Below, one piece after another: positions 1 through 9,528 of a DNA stretch of 64,000 nt. The DNA lies in NCBI RefSeq assembly GCF_022808325.1, contig NZ_JALGCL010000002.1:124001-188000 (forward strand). The letters are read 5' to 3'. Position numbers and translations under genes: made by a program. Under the pieces are notes generated by a model. It ran no database searches and was not told the origin of the DNA. It saw only the letters and a list, made by a program, of their open reading frames with translations. Origin of the DNA: Cognatiluteimonas sedimenti (lineage in GTDB: Bacteria > Pseudomonadota > Gammaproteobacteria > Xanthomonadales > Xanthomonadaceae). Each line of letters opens with the position of its first letter. Within the stretch, counting starts at the first letter, position 1.

Positions 1-1404
<1,404 letters not shown>

Positions 1405-1449
1405 GGCGGCGGCGCGCGGCGGGCGCGGGGAACGGCGGGGAAGGGCGCG

Positions 1450-1455
1450 ATTATA
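1450..1455 (-). promoter_or_regulatory. -10 box for prfC
   Basis: A perfect TATAAT on the minus strand, 45 bases upstream of the prfC ATG and just after the stop codon of the M23 gene. No convincing -35 hexamer is seen 16-18 bases upstream. Confidence 0.45.
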
Positions 1456-1465
1456 CGGGGCGCGG

Positions 1466-2398
1466 TCAGCGCCGGTCGCCGAAACGCAGTTCGCCCCGTG
1501 GTCCCAGCATCCGGAACGGGATCGACTCCAGGCGCATGCCGCGGTTGACCTGCACCGCGAAATGCAGGTGCGGGCCGGTGGTGAAGCCGGTATTGCCCGA
1601 TAGCCCGATCTGCTGCCCGGCCTGCACCCGCTGGCCCACGCGCACCATCACCCCCTCGGGCTTGAGGTGCGCGTACAGCGCCATGGTGCCGTCGTCGTGC
1701 AGGATGCGGACGAAGTTGGCGCGACCGCCGTATTTCTCGCGGTTGAGACCGGCCTTGTCGAAATCGTTTTCGACCTGCATCACCACCCCGGCGCGCGCGG
1801 CCAGCACGCTGGTACCGACGTCGGCGGCGAAATCGACCGCGTACAGGTTCTGCGGATCCGTGTGGCTGAAGCTGCCGCCGTAACCCTGGTCGACCTGCAG
1901 CGCGCCCTGGCGCAGCGGCAACAGGTACTGGACGTCGCTCGGCCGCGCCGACGGATCCCCGGGAATGCCGTCCAGGCGCAATTCGAATTCGCCCGGTTGC
2001 GCTGGATCGACCGCGCCGATCCGCGCGACCAAGGCGCTGCCGCGGGCCGGCACGGTGGCGCGCGCAGGCAGCGACGGGTCGCCGGCGACGTTGCGCTCGC
2101 GGCTGAAGCGCAGCATCACCTCGATCGGCCCGGCCAGGGTGTTGTCGGCCCAGGCCATGTAGGCGCCATCGCTGTTCTCCACGCGCAGCCGCACCATCGC
2201 GCCGGGCTGCGCCTGGACCGGGATCACCTTGACGTGCTTCACCGCGGCGTTGGCGTCGGGCGGGCGGTCGCCGTAATGCACGACGCCATTGCGGTCGGTC
2301 CACTTGTAGACCTTGCCGGCGTGGGCGACGCCGGCCGTGGCCACCAGCGCTGCAAGCAGCGCGGGCCACAGGCGGGCGGGGGGCGGGGGCGCGGGCAT
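1466..2398 (-). CDS. Secreted M23 (LytM-type) metallopeptidase with N-terminal DUF4124 domain
   Basis: 310 residues, probably a periplasmic peptidoglycan endopeptidase or a catalytic-like regulator of one. Residues 1-27 form a signal peptide ending GVAHAG. A DUF4124-like segment follows ([19 protein letters not shown], about 28-46), then a linker, and a C-terminal M23 domain from about 185. The zinc-site region is recognisable: [19 protein letters not shown] and the HLHF motif, so the enzyme looks active. A longer open frame extends upstream to 2680, but ATG 2398 is preferred because it starts the signal peptide and lies 5 bases after the stop of the upstream lipoprotein gene, suggesting a two-gene operon. 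The substrate cannot be told from sequence. Confidence 0.88.
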   Translation of the reverse strand: MPAPPPPARLWPALLAALVATAGVAHAGKVYKWTDRNGVVHYGDRPPDANAAVKHVKVIPVQAQPGAMVRLRVENSDGAYMAWADNTLAGPIEVMLRFSRERNVAGDPSLPARATVPARGSALVARIGAVDPAQPGEFELRLDGIPGDPSARPSDVQYLLPLRQGALQVDQGYGGSFSHTDPQNLYAVDFAADVGTSVLAARAGVVMQVENDFDKAGLNREKYGGRANFVRILHDDGTMALYAHLKPEGVMVRVGQRVQAGQQIGLSGNTGFTTGPHLHFAVQVNRGMRLESIPFRMLGPRGELRFGDRR

Positions 2399-2403
2399 CG
2401 CCG

Positions 2404-3516
2404 TCAGTGCACGCAGTCCGTCGCCAGGCCGAGGGTGGCCACGACGTCGCGCAGGTCGAACGCCGCGACCGACTTGTCGTCGTGCACCGCATACAGCACG
2501 CCGCCGGGAAAGCGCGGCGTGGCGATGGCGTGCAGCGCGACGCCGTCGGTATGCGCGGTGACGTTGCCCTCGAAGCTGCCGCGCGGCTCCAGCGTGAGCC
2601 GGTCGAACAGGTGGAAGATCGTCAGCGGCGCGAGCTGGTCGACCGCGATCCAGTAGCCGCCGCCGTCCGGGCAGGTCCATAGCGCCACGCCTTCGGCCTC
2701 GGCGCCGAAGGCGTCCTGCGGCAGGCTGTGGCCGGTGTAGCGGCCGCTGAACGAATACTCGCGCAGGGTGGAGGCGTGGCGGGTGTCCTCGTCGGCGATC
2801 AGCAGGCGGTCGTTGGCCGGGTCGCCGGCAATCGATTCCACCATCCGCAACGCGGTCTGCTCGTGGGTATCACCGAAGGCGCCGCCGTAGTTCGCGCGCA
2901 GCCGGCCGGCCTGGTCGAACTGCACGCGGAAGCGGCGCACGCGCTGGCCCAGTTCGTCCCACGGCGGCACCACGTCGTACTTCTTGCCGTACATGAAGCT
3001 GTCGGTGACGTAGGCCTCCAGCTCTTCGGGTTCGGTCTCGTTGATCCAGATGCCGTAAGGGCTGCGCAGGATGTCGTCGCCGAAGCTGCCGATCGCCGTG
3101 AAATCCGGCAGCGTGAATACCTGCACGCGATGGTTGTCGCGCTCGACCACGAACAGGTGGTCGCCATACACGGCGATGCCGTTGGGGCGATTGAACTGGC
3201 CAGGACCGCTGCCTTCGCTGCCGAAAGTGCGCAGCTGCCTGCCGGTTTCGGCGTCGTAGACCACCAGCCGGTGGCTGGACTTGCCGGTGGCGATCAGCCA
3301 GGTGCCGCCGTCCTCGCCGGTCCAGGTGGCCAGGGAATCGAGTTCCTCGGCCGGGGTTTCGGCCGAGACCCAGGCTTCGGCGATGCCGTGGACGGTGGGT
3401 GCCGCCGCGGGCGTCGCCGCTGCCGCGGGTGGGGCGGATGGGGCCGGCTGCGGCAGCGTACTGCAGGCGGCAAGGAACAGGGCGGCGCTGGCGCCGGCAA
3501 GAAGTCGTATGCGCAT
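2404..3516 (-). CDS. Lipoprotein with beta-propeller (phytase-like / NHL-like) domain
   Basis: 370 residues. The N-terminus MRIRLLAGASAALFLAAC has a lipobox ending LAAC, so the protein is predicted to be lipidated and exported. A Pro/Ala-rich linker follows, then six-bladed propeller-like repeats such as GEDGGTWLIATGKSSHRLVV, GPGQFNRPNGIAVYGDHLFV and RDNHRVQVF. The pattern resembles the 3-phytase-like and NHL propeller families; I cannot confirm phytase activity. The open frame starts at 3564, but ATG 3516 gives the lipoprotein signal directly and lies 6 bases after a -10-like CATACT box on the minus strand. It is the first gene of the pair with the M23 peptidase, 5 bases apart. Confidence 0.8.
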   Translation of the reverse strand: MRIRLLAGASAALFLAACSTLPQPAPSAPPAAAATPAAAPTVHGIAEAWVSAETPAEELDSLATWTGEDGGTWLIATGKSSHRLVVYDAETGRQLRTFGSEGSGPGQFNRPNGIAVYGDHLFVVERDNHRVQVFTLPDFTAIGSFGDDILRSPYGIWINETEPEELEAYVTDSFMYGKKYDVVPPWDELGQRVRRFRVQFDQAGRLRANYGGAFGDTHEQTALRMVESIAGDPANDRLLIADEDTRHASTLREYSFSGRYTGHSLPQDAFGAEAEGVALWTCPDGGGYWIAVDQLAPLTIFHLFDRLTLEPRGSFEGNVTAHTDGVALHAIATPRFPGGVLYAVHDDKSVAAFDLRDVVATLGLATDCVH

Positions 3517-3522
3517 CCGCGA

Positions 3523-3528
3523 AGTATG
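3523..3528 (-). promoter_or_regulatory. -10 box placing the start site at the ATG of the propeller lipoprotein
   Basis: CATACT on the minus strand, 6 bases before ATG 3516. Transcription would begin at or next to the A of the start codon, giving a leaderless mRNA. No -35 match is seen. The bases from 3529 to 3626 hold nothing else I can identify. Confidence 0.4.
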
Positions 3529-3626
3529 CGGGTATCGGGGAAAAATGCGATCCGGATCGTTCATCCGACGCTCCCGGCGGCCATCCCGACGATTGCCTGT
3601 TCCATCGCTTCATGCCGATGAAGAGA

Positions 3627-3632
3627 TTGACA
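3627..3632 (+). promoter_or_regulatory. Possible -35 element of the met operon promoter
   Basis: A perfect TTGACA. A weak -10 (CAACCT, 3650-3655) follows at 17 bases, which would place the transcription start near 3661, the first base of the riboswitch. The -10 match is poor, so this rests mostly on the -35 and the position. Confidence 0.4.
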
Positions 3633-3660
3633 AAGTCAAATGCCGCTGGCAACCTGCGGC

Positions 3661-3778
3661 CATCCATCGAGACCGGCTGAGGGACAGGCCCGAAGACGCC
3701 GGGGCAACTGGATGGGGCGCAAGCCCCGTCGCGGTGCCAATTCCTGCGGGGACCTGCGTGTCCACCGGAAGATGGTTG
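3661..3778 (+). promoter_or_regulatory. SAM-I (S-box) riboswitch controlling metX-metB-hom
   Basis: The leader matches the SAM-I aptamer core in order: GAGA at 3669-3672, TGAGGGAC and GGCCCGA at 3678-3693, GCCGGGGCAACT around 3698-3709, a GGGGCGCAAGCCCC hairpin at 3713-3726, then GGTGCCAATTCCTGC at 3733-3747. The closing P1 helix pairs CCATC (3664-3668) with GATGG (3771-3775). A further hairpin pairs 3782-3788 with 3798-3804 and may be part of the expression platform; no T-tract follows it, so control by translation initiation or Rho is as likely as an intrinsic terminator. S-adenosylmethionine binding would switch off the downstream methionine genes. Confidence 0.9.
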
Positions 3779-3872
3779 CGATCCGCCCCTGCTCCCCGGG
3801 CGGACCGTGGCTGCCGTACTTCCGGCTTCGCCCCGCGCGATTCGATGGCCCTTTCCCACCAGGAACGACGCC

Positions 3873-4940
3873 ATGGGTCTCGCCATCACCGCCGGGCGGC
3901 AAGCCCTGCCAGCACTCCCGCCCTGCCCGCTGGACGCCGCCGCCAGGATCGCCCATGCGGCCGATGCCCGGCGCGGCACCCAGGCCTGCGTGCTCGCGTT
4001 GCGCCACGCCGGCCCGCGGCGGGTCGAGCTGCGCCATGAACTGCTCGGCGATGCGGCGTTGCCGATGGTGCTGGTGGCCGGCGGCATTTCCGCCGATCGC
4101 CACCTGGCGGCCAGCGCTGCCTTCCCGCAGCCGGGCTGGTGGGATGCGCAGGTCGGCGCGGGCCGGGCCCTGGATCCTTCGCGGCATTGCCTGCTCGCCA
4201 TCGACTGGCTCGGCGCGGACGGTACGCTCGATGCGCCGCTCGACCCAGCCGACCAGGCCGATGCGATCGCCGCGGTACTCGACGCGCTGCAGGTCGATGC
4301 GCTGGCCGCCTTCGTCGGCTGCTCCTACGGGGCGATGGTCGGGTTGCAGTTCGCGGCGCGGCATCCGGCGCGGCTGCAACGGCTGCTGGCGATCAGCGGC
4401 ACCGATCGCGCCCATCCCTACGCCAGCGCCTGGCGCGCGCTGCAACGACGCGCGCTGGCGCTGGGCGCGCTGCAGTGCGACGAGCGCGACGGGCTGGCGC
4501 TGGCGCGGCAACTGGCGTTGCTGAGCTACCGCACCCCGGAGGAATTCGCGGCGCGCTTCGGCGCCGCGCAGGTGGCCGGGGGACGCGTGCGGGTCGCGGC
4601 CGAGGATTACCTGGACCATTGCGGCGACAAGTACGCCGCGCGCACCCCGGCGACCGCGTTCGCGCGGCTGTCGGAATCGATCGACCTGCAGTCGGTCGAT
4701 CCCGGCGCGATCCGGATCCCGGTCACCGTGGCTGCGGTCGCCGAAGACCGGCTGGTACCGATCGGGGACGCGTATCGGCTGGTGGAGCGCCTGCGCGGCG
4801 AAACCCGCCTGCGGGTGTTGCGCTCCCGCTACGGCCATGACGCCTTCCTCAAGGAAACCGACGCCATCGCCGCCCTGCTGCGCGAAGTGTTGGCCGATGG
4901 CGATGCCGGCAACCACGGATGTCCCGGAGTCGCGCCATGA
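3873..4940 (+). CDS. metX: Homoserine O-succinyl/acetyltransferase, MetX family
   Basis: 355 residues, alpha/beta-hydrolase fold, catalysing acylation of homoserine, the first committed step of methionine synthesis. Visible features are an oxyanion-region motif LVAGGISADRH, the nucleophile elbow GCSYGAMVG, an acidic residue in AEDRLVPIGD and the C-terminal histidine in YGHDAFL. ATG 3873 is chosen over the upstream in-frame start at 3807 because AGGAA at 3861-3865 is well spaced and the upstream start falls just beyond the riboswitch hairpin. Its stop overlaps the metB start as ATGA. Many gammaproteobacterial MetX enzymes use succinyl-CoA, and a related serine O-succinyltransferase is known in Xanthomonas; the acyl donor and acceptor cannot be settled here, but operon partners metB and hom favour homoserine. 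Confidence 0.88.
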   Translation: MGLAITAGRQALPALPPCPLDAAARIAHAADARRGTQACVLALRHAGPRRVELRHELLGDAALPMVLVAGGISADRHLAASAAFPQPGWWDAQVGAGRALDPSRHCLLAIDWLGADGTLDAPLDPADQADAIAAVLDALQVDALAAFVGCSYGAMVGLQFAARHPARLQRLLAISGTDRAHPYASAWRALQRRALALGALQCDERDGLALARQLALLSYRTPEEFAARFGAAQVAGGRVRVAAEDYLDHCGDKYAARTPATAFARLSESIDLQSVDPGAIRIPVTVAAVAEDRLVPIGDAYRLVERLRGETRLRVLRSRYGHDAFLKETDAIAALLREVLADGDAGNHGCPGVAP

Positions 4941-6136
4941 GCCGCCCGTCCACCCGCGCGGTGCGCGCCGGCATCGACTGCGACCAGGCTTTCGGCGCGG
5001 TAGCGCCGCCGCTGGTGCTGTCGAGCAACTTCAGCTTCGCCGGCTTCGACCACAAGCGCCGCTACGACTACACCCGCAGTGGCAATCCGACCCGCGACCA
5101 GCTCGGCGATGCGCTGGCGGAACTGGAAGGCGGTGCCGGAGGCGTGGTCACCGCCACCGGCATGGCCGCGATCACCCTGGTGCTCAACGCATTGCTGCAA
5201 CCGGGCGACCGCATCGTGGTGCCGCACGACGGCTACGGCGGCAGCTGGCGGCTGTTCGATGCGCTGGCGCGAAAGGGTCACTTCGACCTGGTGACCGTGG
5301 ACCTCACCGACCCGCGCGCGCTGGCCGCGGCGCTGCGCGCGCCGGCAGCGCTGGTGTGGATCGAGACGCCCTCCAACCCGTTGTTGCGGATCACCGACCT
5401 GCGCTTCGTGGTCGAGGCCGCGCACAAGGCCGGCGCGCTGGCGGTGGTCGACAACACCTTCCTGTCGCCGGCGCTGCAGAACCCGATCGCCTTCGGCGCC
5501 GACTTGGTGGTGCATTCGACCACCAAGTACATCAACGGCCACAGCGACGTGGTCGGTGGCGTGGTCGTGGCGCGGGACGCGGCGCTGCACGAACGGCTGG
5601 CGTGGTGGGCCAACTGCCTGGGCATCACCGGCGCGCCGTTCGACAGCTACCTCACCCTGCGCGGCCTGCGCACGCTGGAAGCGCGCCTGCGCGTGCACCA
5701 GGACAACACCCAGGCGCTGCTGGCGCTGCTCGCCGGCCATCCCGCGGTACGCGCGCTGCACTACCCGGGGCTGGCTGCCCACCCGGGCCATGCCATCGCC
5801 GCCCGCCAGCAGCACGGGTTCGGGGCGATGCTCGGGGTCGAACTGGGAGGTGGGGAGCCGTCGGTGCGCGCATTCCTCGATGGCCTGCGATATTTCACCC
5901 TGGCCGAATCGCTGGGTGGCGTCGAAAGCCTGGTCGCGCACCCGGCGACGATGACGCACGCGGCGATGAGCGCCCAAGCGCGCGCGGCGGCAGGCATCGG
6001 CGATGGACTGCTGCGGCTATCGGTCGGGATCGAGCATGCCGACGACCTGGTTGCGGACATCGCGGCCGCGCTGCAGCGGGTGCAGGCGCTGCTTTCCGCG
6101 GATCGCAACGGCCTGGGGGCCACGGCGACGCGATGA
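4937..6136 (+). CDS. metB: Cystathionine gamma-synthase / O-succinylhomoserine sulfhydrylase
   Basis: 399 residues, a pyridoxal-phosphate enzyme of the Cys/Met metabolism family. It joins O-acylhomoserine with cysteine (or sulfide) in methionine synthesis. Key motifs are RYDYTRSGNPTRD near the N-terminus, the cofactor-contacting TATGMAAITL, VVDNTFLSP, and the Schiff-base lysine in HSTTKYINGHSD. The C-terminal part has FTLAESLGGVESLVAHP, typical of gamma-synthases. ATG 4937 overlaps the metX stop by four bases, and the metB stop overlaps the hom start in the same way, so the three genes are translationally coupled. Confidence 0.95.
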   Translation: MSRPSTRAVRAGIDCDQAFGAVAPPLVLSSNFSFAGFDHKRRYDYTRSGNPTRDQLGDALAELEGGAGGVVTATGMAAITLVLNALLQPGDRIVVPHDGYGGSWRLFDALARKGHFDLVTVDLTDPRALAAALRAPAALVWIETPSNPLLRITDLRFVVEAAHKAGALAVVDNTFLSPALQNPIAFGADLVVHSTTKYINGHSDVVGGVVVARDAALHERLAWWANCLGITGAPFDSYLTLRGLRTLEARLRVHQDNTQALLALLAGHPAVRALHYPGLAAHPGHAIAARQQHGFGAMLGVELGGGEPSVRAFLDGLRYFTLAESLGGVESLVAHPATMTHAAMSAQARAAAGIGDGLLRLSVGIEHADDLVADIAAALQRVQALLSADRNGLGATATR

Positions 6137-7323
6137 ATGCCATCCCGCGACCCAGGCTGGCGGCAGCCCCCAAGGGATGGGTTCCTGCGCCGCTGCCGTC
6201 GACTGCGCCTGCGCGGCTGGCGTTGCTCGGCATCGGTACCGTCGGCAGCGCGCTGCTGCAGCGGCTGGCGCAATGGCAGGGCACCGCGCTCGGCGAGCGG
6301 CTGCGAGTGGTGCACGTCGCCAATTCGCGCCAGGCCTGCAGCGATGGTGCCGGCCTGTCGCCGCTGGCGGCGGCGCAGCACCTGCACGCGGCCGGCCGGC
6401 CCGCGGCGCTGGACGCCGTGGCGCCGGCGCTGGCCGGGGACGGGGCGCGCATCGTCATCGACGCCACCGCCAGCGATGCGGTCGCGGCGCGGCATGCGTG
6501 GTGGCTGGCGCAGGGCATCCACGTGGTCACCGCCTGCAAGCTCGGGCAGGGCACGTCCGTGGCGCGCTGGAGCGAGATCCGTGCCGCCTGCGCCCGCGGC
6601 GGCAGCGTGTATGGCGACAGCGCCACGGTCGGTGCCGGCCTGCCGTTGCTGCGCTCGATCCGCGGGCTGCAGGCCGGTGGCGACCGCATCCACGCGATCG
6701 CCGGGGTGCTTTCGGGGTCGCTGGCGTGGCTGTTCCACCACTACGACGGGTTGCGCCCGTTCTCGGGTTTCGTGCGCGCGGCGCGCGCGGCCGGCTATAC
6801 CGAGCCGGATCCGCGCGAGGACCTGTCCGGCGAGGACGTGCGCCGCAAGCTGCTGATCCTGGCGCGGTCCGCGGGCCTGGCATTGGAAGCTGGCGCGGTC
6901 GAGGTGGATCCGCTGCTGCCGGCTGCGTTCGCGGCCCTGGATCGGTGCGGCGTCGACGCCGCGCTGCCGCAACTGGACGCACCCCTGCGCGCGCGCCATG
7001 CGGACGCCTGGAAGCGTGGCGAAAAACTGTGCTTCGTGGCGCGGCTGGACTGTCGCGCGGAGGGCGCGCCCTCCGCGCGCGTCGGCCTGGAATCGCTGTC
7101 GCCGGATGATCCGCTGCGCGGCGGCGGCGGTACCGACAATCGCGTCGCGATCTGGTCCGACCGCTACCGCGGGCAGCCGCTGTTGATCCAGGGCCCCGGC
7201 GCCGGCGCGCAGGTCACCGCCGCGGCATTGCTCGACGACGTGCTGGCGATCCTGCGCGCGGCCGCTCAGGCCGCGGGCGCGGCGAAGAACGCGTCGATCG
7301 GCTGCGGGTGCCGGAAGACGTAG
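6133..7323 (+). CDS. hom: Monofunctional homoserine dehydrogenase
   Basis: 396 residues. It reduces aspartate semialdehyde to homoserine, the branch point to methionine and threonine. The nucleotide-binding motif LGIGTVGSALLQRL lies near residue 32, followed by VTACK, GDSATVGAGLPLL, IAGVLSGSLAWLF and GYTEPDPREDLSGEDVRRK. The last two resemble the dehydrogenase half of ThrA/MetL, yet there is no aspartokinase domain. Start ATG 6133 overlaps the metB stop (ATGA). Because it sits behind the SAM riboswitch it should be repressed by S-adenosylmethionine, so another homoserine dehydrogenase may serve threonine. Its last 58 bases overlap the 3' end of the convergent GGDEF-EAL gene. Confidence 0.93.
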   Translation: MNAIPRPRLAAAPKGWVPAPLPSTAPARLALLGIGTVGSALLQRLAQWQGTALGERLRVVHVANSRQACSDGAGLSPLAAAQHLHAAGRPAALDAVAPALAGDGARIVIDATASDAVAARHAWWLAQGIHVVTACKLGQGTSVARWSEIRAACARGGSVYGDSATVGAGLPLLRSIRGLQAGGDRIHAIAGVLSGSLAWLFHHYDGLRPFSGFVRAARAAGYTEPDPREDLSGEDVRRKLLILARSAGLALEAGAVEVDPLLPAAFAALDRCGVDAALPQLDAPLRARHADAWKRGEKLCFVARLDCRAEGAPSARVGLESLSPDDPLRGGGGTDNRVAIWSDRYRGQPLLIQGPGAGAQVTAAALLDDVLAILRAAAQAAGAAKNASIGCGCRKT

Positions 7324-9455
7324 CCCTGCGCGTAATCCACGCCCATCCGCCGCAGCCGGTCCAGCTGCGCCTCGGTCTGCGCCTGCTCGGCGACCGTGCG
7401 CTTGTCCAGGACGTGGGCGATGTCGGTGATCGAGCGCACCACCGCCTCGGCCAGCGGCGAATGCTCCAGGTCGCGGACGAAGCTGCCGTCGATCTTGAGG
7501 TAGTCGACGTCCAGGTCCTGCAGGTAGCCGAACGAGCAGAAGCCCGTGCCGAAGTCGTCGAGCGCGAAGCGGCAGCCGAGCTCGCGCATCCGCCCGATGA
7601 AGCGTTGCGCGCGGCTGCGGTCGCGGACCACGCTGGTCTCGGTGATTTCCAGGCACAGGCGTTCGGTCGGCACGTTGCTGCGGCGAAGGCGCGCGGCGAA
7701 GTAGTCGCTGAACTCCTCGTCCACCAGGGTCGCGCCGCCGAGGTTGATGCTGCAGTGCTCGACCATCGCCGCGGCGTCCGGGTGTTGCTCCAGCCAGTTG
7801 AGCGTGGCATCGACGACGTAGCGGTCCAGCCGCGGGCCGAGCCGGTAGCGCTCGGCGGCGGCGATCAGTTCGGCCGGCGCGCGCACCACGCCGCCGGCGT
7901 CGGTCCAGCGCAGCAGGATCTCGAAATGCCGTTGCGGCGGCCGCGGCGCGATGAGGTCGACGATCGGCTGGCAGTAGAGCACGAAGCGGCGCTCGTCCAG
8001 CGCCTCGCGCACCTGCAGCGCCGAGCGCATCGTCGCCGCGCGCACCTGCATCTCGTCGCTGTCCGGGGCGGCGGCGAGCATGCGGTTGCCGCCCAGTTCC
8101 TTGGCGGCGAAGCAGGCGGCATCGGCATGCGAGAGCAGGCTGTCGAAATCGACATGCGGCGCGCGGCCGAAGGCCAGGCCGATGCTCGCGGTGGTGGTCA
8201 GCACCTGCGCCTGCCAGGGCACGCGCAGGGCATCGATCGCCGCCAGCAAGCGGCGCGCGGACGCGGTCGCGGCGGCGCGGCTGGCCGGCAGCAGCGCCGC
8301 GAACTCGTCGCCACCGGTGCGCGCGACCAGCACCGTGCGCTCGAACTCGGTGGCGAACAGGTCGGCGACGCCGCGGATCAGGTCGTCTCCCGCGACATGG
8401 CTGGTGGCGTCGTTGACCAGCTTGAAGTGGTCCAGGTCCAGGTACAGCAGCGCCAGTTCGCCGTCGCCCGTGGCCAGTTGTTCGCGCGCGCGCTCCTCGA
8501 AGGTGCTGCGGTTGAGCAGGCCGGTCAGCGGGTCGAGGGTGGCGCGGCGGAACAGCGCGATGGCGGTACTCCGCTTCTCGTAGTTGGACACGCTCAGCAT
8601 CACCGGGATCACCGAGATCAGGATCAGCAGCAGCATCAGTACCGCCGAGTCCAGCAGCGTGAGCGGGCGGGTGAAACCGCCCAGCCCGATCCCGGTCAAC
8701 AGGCTGAGGAACACGACCACGGCGATCGTCGCCAGCATCGCCAGCAACGGCGAGAAGCGGATCGCGGCCCACAACAGCAGCGCCAGTGGCAGGCTGACCA
8801 GGCCCAGTGCGTACAGGTTGCCACTGCGCCCGGCGATCCAGATCGCCGCCAGGCACAGGGCCAGCGTCGCCCCCCATGCGATGCGTTCGCGTCGCGATGC
8901 CTCGCCGCCGCGGATGCGCATGCGCGGCGCACCGTCCTCGCGCCCGAACAGCAACGACAGGCTCGGTGCCAGGGTGGTGATCCCGAGCACGTCGCCCAGT
9001 GTCCACAGCACCAGTCCGCGGCCGCTGTCGCCGGGCGGGAGCATGCCCGATTCGACCAGGCCGACGGTGCCGATCGCCGCGCTCACCAGGCCGAGCAGCA
9101 CGCCGCCACGCAGCAGCAGCAGGCCGTCGCCGATCTCCAGGTGCAGGTCGCGGCGCTGGCGGTGCACGTACCAGCCGGCCAGCAGCGTCGCCAGGGTGTT
9201 GCTGCCGAGCGAATAGGGCAGGAAAGCGGCCGGTACCGGCAGCACCAGCGCATGCAGCAGGGCCATGGCGGCGGGGACGATCACCACCCAGCGCAGTCCG
9301 TAACGCACGACCACGGCGTAGCCGACGCCGGCGCTGGGCCAGAACAGCGTCACGTCCTCGGGGGTGCGCAGGTACAGCGTCGCCAGCACTGCCCCGGCGA
9401 AGTACAGCCCGGTCAGCAGCGCGAAGCGGCGGAGGGTGTCCCACGGGACGGCCAT
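7266..9455 (-). CDS. Membrane MASE1-GGDEF-EAL protein (cyclic-di-GMP turnover)
   Basis: 729 residues. Residues about 10-300 form a MASE1-type sensor with some eight membrane segments (TLFWPSAGVGYAVVVRYG, WTLGDVLGITTLAPSL). A GGDEF domain follows: DPLTGLLNRSTFEERAR, then ARTGGDEFAALLPA near residue 379 with an intact signature, so diguanylate cyclase activity is plausible. The EAL domain starts near 480. Its signature reads EIL instead of EAL (FEILLRW, about residue 510), while LCLEITETS, LDDFGTGFCSFGYL and LKIDG remain; the late VAEGVET-like motif reads VAEQAQTEAQ. Phosphodiesterase activity is therefore uncertain. ATG 9455 is chosen over 9497 because a TACACT -10 box ends exactly 6 bases before it. 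The 3' end overlaps hom by 58 bases. Confidence 0.9.
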   Translation of the reverse strand: MAVPWDTLRRFALLTGLYFAGAVLATLYLRTPEDVTLFWPSAGVGYAVVVRYGLRWVVIVPAAMALLHALVLPVPAAFLPYSLGSNTLATLLAGWYVHRQRRDLHLEIGDGLLLLRGGVLLGLVSAAIGTVGLVESGMLPPGDSGRGLVLWTLGDVLGITTLAPSLSLLFGREDGAPRMRIRGGEASRRERIAWGATLALCLAAIWIAGRSGNLYALGLVSLPLALLLWAAIRFSPLLAMLATIAVVVFLSLLTGIGLGGFTRPLTLLDSAVLMLLLILISVIPVMLSVSNYEKRSTAIALFRRATLDPLTGLLNRSTFEERAREQLATGDGELALLYLDLDHFKLVNDATSHVAGDDLIRGVADLFATEFERTVLVARTGGDEFAALLPASRAAATASARRLLAAIDALRVPWQAQVLTTTASIGLAFGRAPHVDFDSLLSHADAACFAAKELGGNRMLAAAPDSDEMQVRAATMRSALQVREALDERRFVLYCQPIVDLIAPRPPQRHFEILLRWTDAGGVVRAPAELIAAAERYRLGPRLDRYVVDATLNWLEQHPDAAAMVEHCSINLGGATLVDEEFSDYFAARLRRSNVPTERLCLEITETSVVRDRSRAQRFIGRMRELGCRFALDDFGTGFCSFGYLQDLDVDYLKIDGSFVRDLEHSPLAEAVVRSITDIAHVLDKRTVAEQAQTEAQLDRLRRMGVDYAQGYVFRHPQPIDAFFAAPAA

Positions 9456-9461
9456 CGCCGC

Positions 9462-9467
9462 AGTGTA
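9462..9467 (-). promoter_or_regulatory. -10 box, predicted leaderless start of the GGDEF-EAL gene
   Basis: TACACT on the minus strand, followed by 6 bases and then ATG 9455. This geometry puts transcription initiation at the start codon. No clear -35. Confidence 0.45.
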
Positions 9468-9528
9468 AGCGCGAACCGGTCCCGCCGGCGTGGCCACGGG
9501 CTTGCCCGGCTCCGGTCAGCGGGCGACG

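Noticed and set aside
5761-9444. A 1227-codon minus-strand open frame antisense to hom and metB
   Set aside because: No recognisable domain; composition is Arg/Ala/Pro rich; true genes in other frames or strands explain the region.
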